DNA of 64,000 bases from Alkaliphilus peptidifermentans DSM 18978. GTDB taxonomy: Bacteria; Bacillota; Clostridia; Peptostreptococcales; Natronincolaceae. This document shows positions 63,408 through 64,000 of this stretch, one piece after another (within the stretch, counting starts at the first letter, position 1; each line of letters opens with the position of its first letter). The DNA lies in contig NZ_FMUS01000007.1 in NCBI RefSeq assembly GCF_900101495.1, forward strand, positions 62,001-126,000, in the 5' to 3' direction. The position numbers were made by a program, and so were the translations under genes. The notes under the pieces are model-generated. The model was not told the DNA's origin and did no database searches. It worked only from the letters and a program-made list of their open reading frames with translations.

Positions 63408-64000
63408 ATGAGATATCGTACGCTACTGGAAAATAGAAGATCAATAAGAGATTTTAAAAATCAGTCATTGAAGCATGAAATGGCTATGGAATTAATGAGT
63501 TATGTAGAAGATTTAAAGGGACCATTAGATGATATTGATTTTCATATTTCATTTATAAATAATGGTTTCGAAAAAGGACACCACTTAGATGGCAAGGTAG
63601 GCTATGGAGGATTTCCTGTTAAAGCTCCTAATTATATTGCATTTATCAGTGAAGAGAAGCCTGGTTACTTGCAAAATTCTAGTTATATTTTAGAGAAGAT
63701 TGTTTTAAAGGCCATAGAAATGGAAATAGGTACCTGTTGGCTATCAGTAATTAAGGATGATTTAGACTTAAGGACTAATTTAAGTATTACAGAGAAGGGT
63801 AAGCTTGTAGCTTTTATAGCCCTAGGTCATCCACAAGGACATGTCCCTTTTACTCCTACAAGTACCTCAACACGAGTTCCCTTAAATGAATTTATATTTA
63901 ATGGAATATGGGGACAAAAACCTATGGTGGAGGAGCTTGAGAGCAGAGGGCTTACCAATGCTTTATATCATATTAGAATGGCTCCATCTTGGCAAAATCG
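63408..64000 (+). CDS. Nitroreductase-family protein, partial (runs off right edge)
   Basis: Open from ATG at 63408 to the window edge, 197 complete codons. The N-terminus MRYRTLLENRRSIRDF and the middle KAIEMEIGTCWLS match FMN-dependent nitroreductases. Residues GYGGFPVKAPNYIAF and LVAFIALGHPQG also fit. AAGGAGGCTGAAAATC precedes the ATG. The end, and thus any C-terminal extension or iron-sulfur domain, lies outside the window. Substrate unknown. Confidence 0.83.
   Translation, partial: MRYRTLLENRRSIRDFKNQSLKHEMAMELMSYVEDLKGPLDDIDFHISFINNGFEKGHHLDGKVGYGGFPVKAPNYIAFISEEKPGYLQNSSYILEKIVLKAIEMEIGTCWLSVIKDDLDLRTNLSITEKGKLVAFIALGHPQGHVPFTPTSTSTRVPLNEFIFNGIWGQKPMVEELESRGLTNALYHIRMAPSWQN

Noticed and set aside
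1-64000. CRISPR arrays, tRNA or rRNA genes, insertion sequences and prophage genes
   Set aside because: No regularly spaced repeats, tRNA cloverleaf sequences, transposase motifs or phage structural genes were seen in either strand.

Overview
The window looks like chromosome from an anaerobic, spore-forming, low-GC clostridium. It resembles amino-acid-fermenting Alkaliphilus or Natronincola-type organisms, although I cannot name the species from sequence alone. The evidence is AT-rich DNA with strong AAAGGAGG-type ribosome binding sites, pyruvate:ferredoxin oxidoreductase, a tungsten-type aldehyde:ferredoxin oxidoreductase, superoxide reductase, a Spo0E-like phosphatase, glycine riboswitches and a UGA-recoded selenoprotein. 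I see no tRNA, rRNA, CRISPR array, prophage or insertion sequence.

Layout. 1-6.5 kb: the start of ilvE (cut by the left edge), a CAP-domain lipoprotein, a VanY-type carboxypeptidase, a C39-like peptidase and asnB. 6.5-8.1 kb: a secreted M14 carboxypeptidase. 8.1-16.5 kb: a glycine oxidation and lipoate block. Two near-identical tandem glycine riboswitches, each with its own promoter and terminator, control lpd and gcvT-gcvH-gcvPA-gcvPB. A 98-aa selenoprotein with a C-S-T-U motif follows, then lipB and lipA. 16.6-23.9 kb: msrA, a lytic transglycosylase, an M29 aminopeptidase, a polysaccharide deacetylase and a Rad3/XPD-type helicase with a nuclease-like N-terminus. 23.9-24.85 kb: a minus-strand cluster of very small ORFs with strong ribosome binding sites and several hairpins. 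24.85-29 kb: a DsrE-like protein, a class V aminotransferase/cysteine desulfurase, a parvulin and an FMN oxidoreductase. 29-38 kb: a possible small RNA, pyruvate carboxylase, a SagB-type oxidoreductase, a Spo0E-like protein and PFOR, which form the central pyruvate node.

38-48.7 kb: a patatin, cardiolipin synthase, CPBP protease, superoxide reductase, MATE pump, SEC-C protein, argH, a dimeric dUTPase and an LtaS-like sulfatase whose base composition differs from its neighbours. 48.8-53.6 kb (minus strand): a second MATE pump, a lipoprotein with two covalent-FMN domains, a 68-aa unknown and a molybdopterin oxidoreductase. 53.7-61.4 kb: thiol peroxidase, then a sigma-54 activator, a consensus -24/-12 promoter, an AOR, a radical SAM maturase, a MoaD-like carrier, a metallophosphoesterase and an unknown protein. 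61.6-64 kb: a zinc-ribbon membrane protein, an unknown 182-aa protein and a nitroreductase cut by the right edge.

The most interesting parts are the recoded selenoprotein inside the glycine cleavage/lipoate locus, the tiny-ORF cluster near 24 kb, and the sigma-54-controlled AOR module with its 17-aa coupled ORF and unassigned downstream genes.
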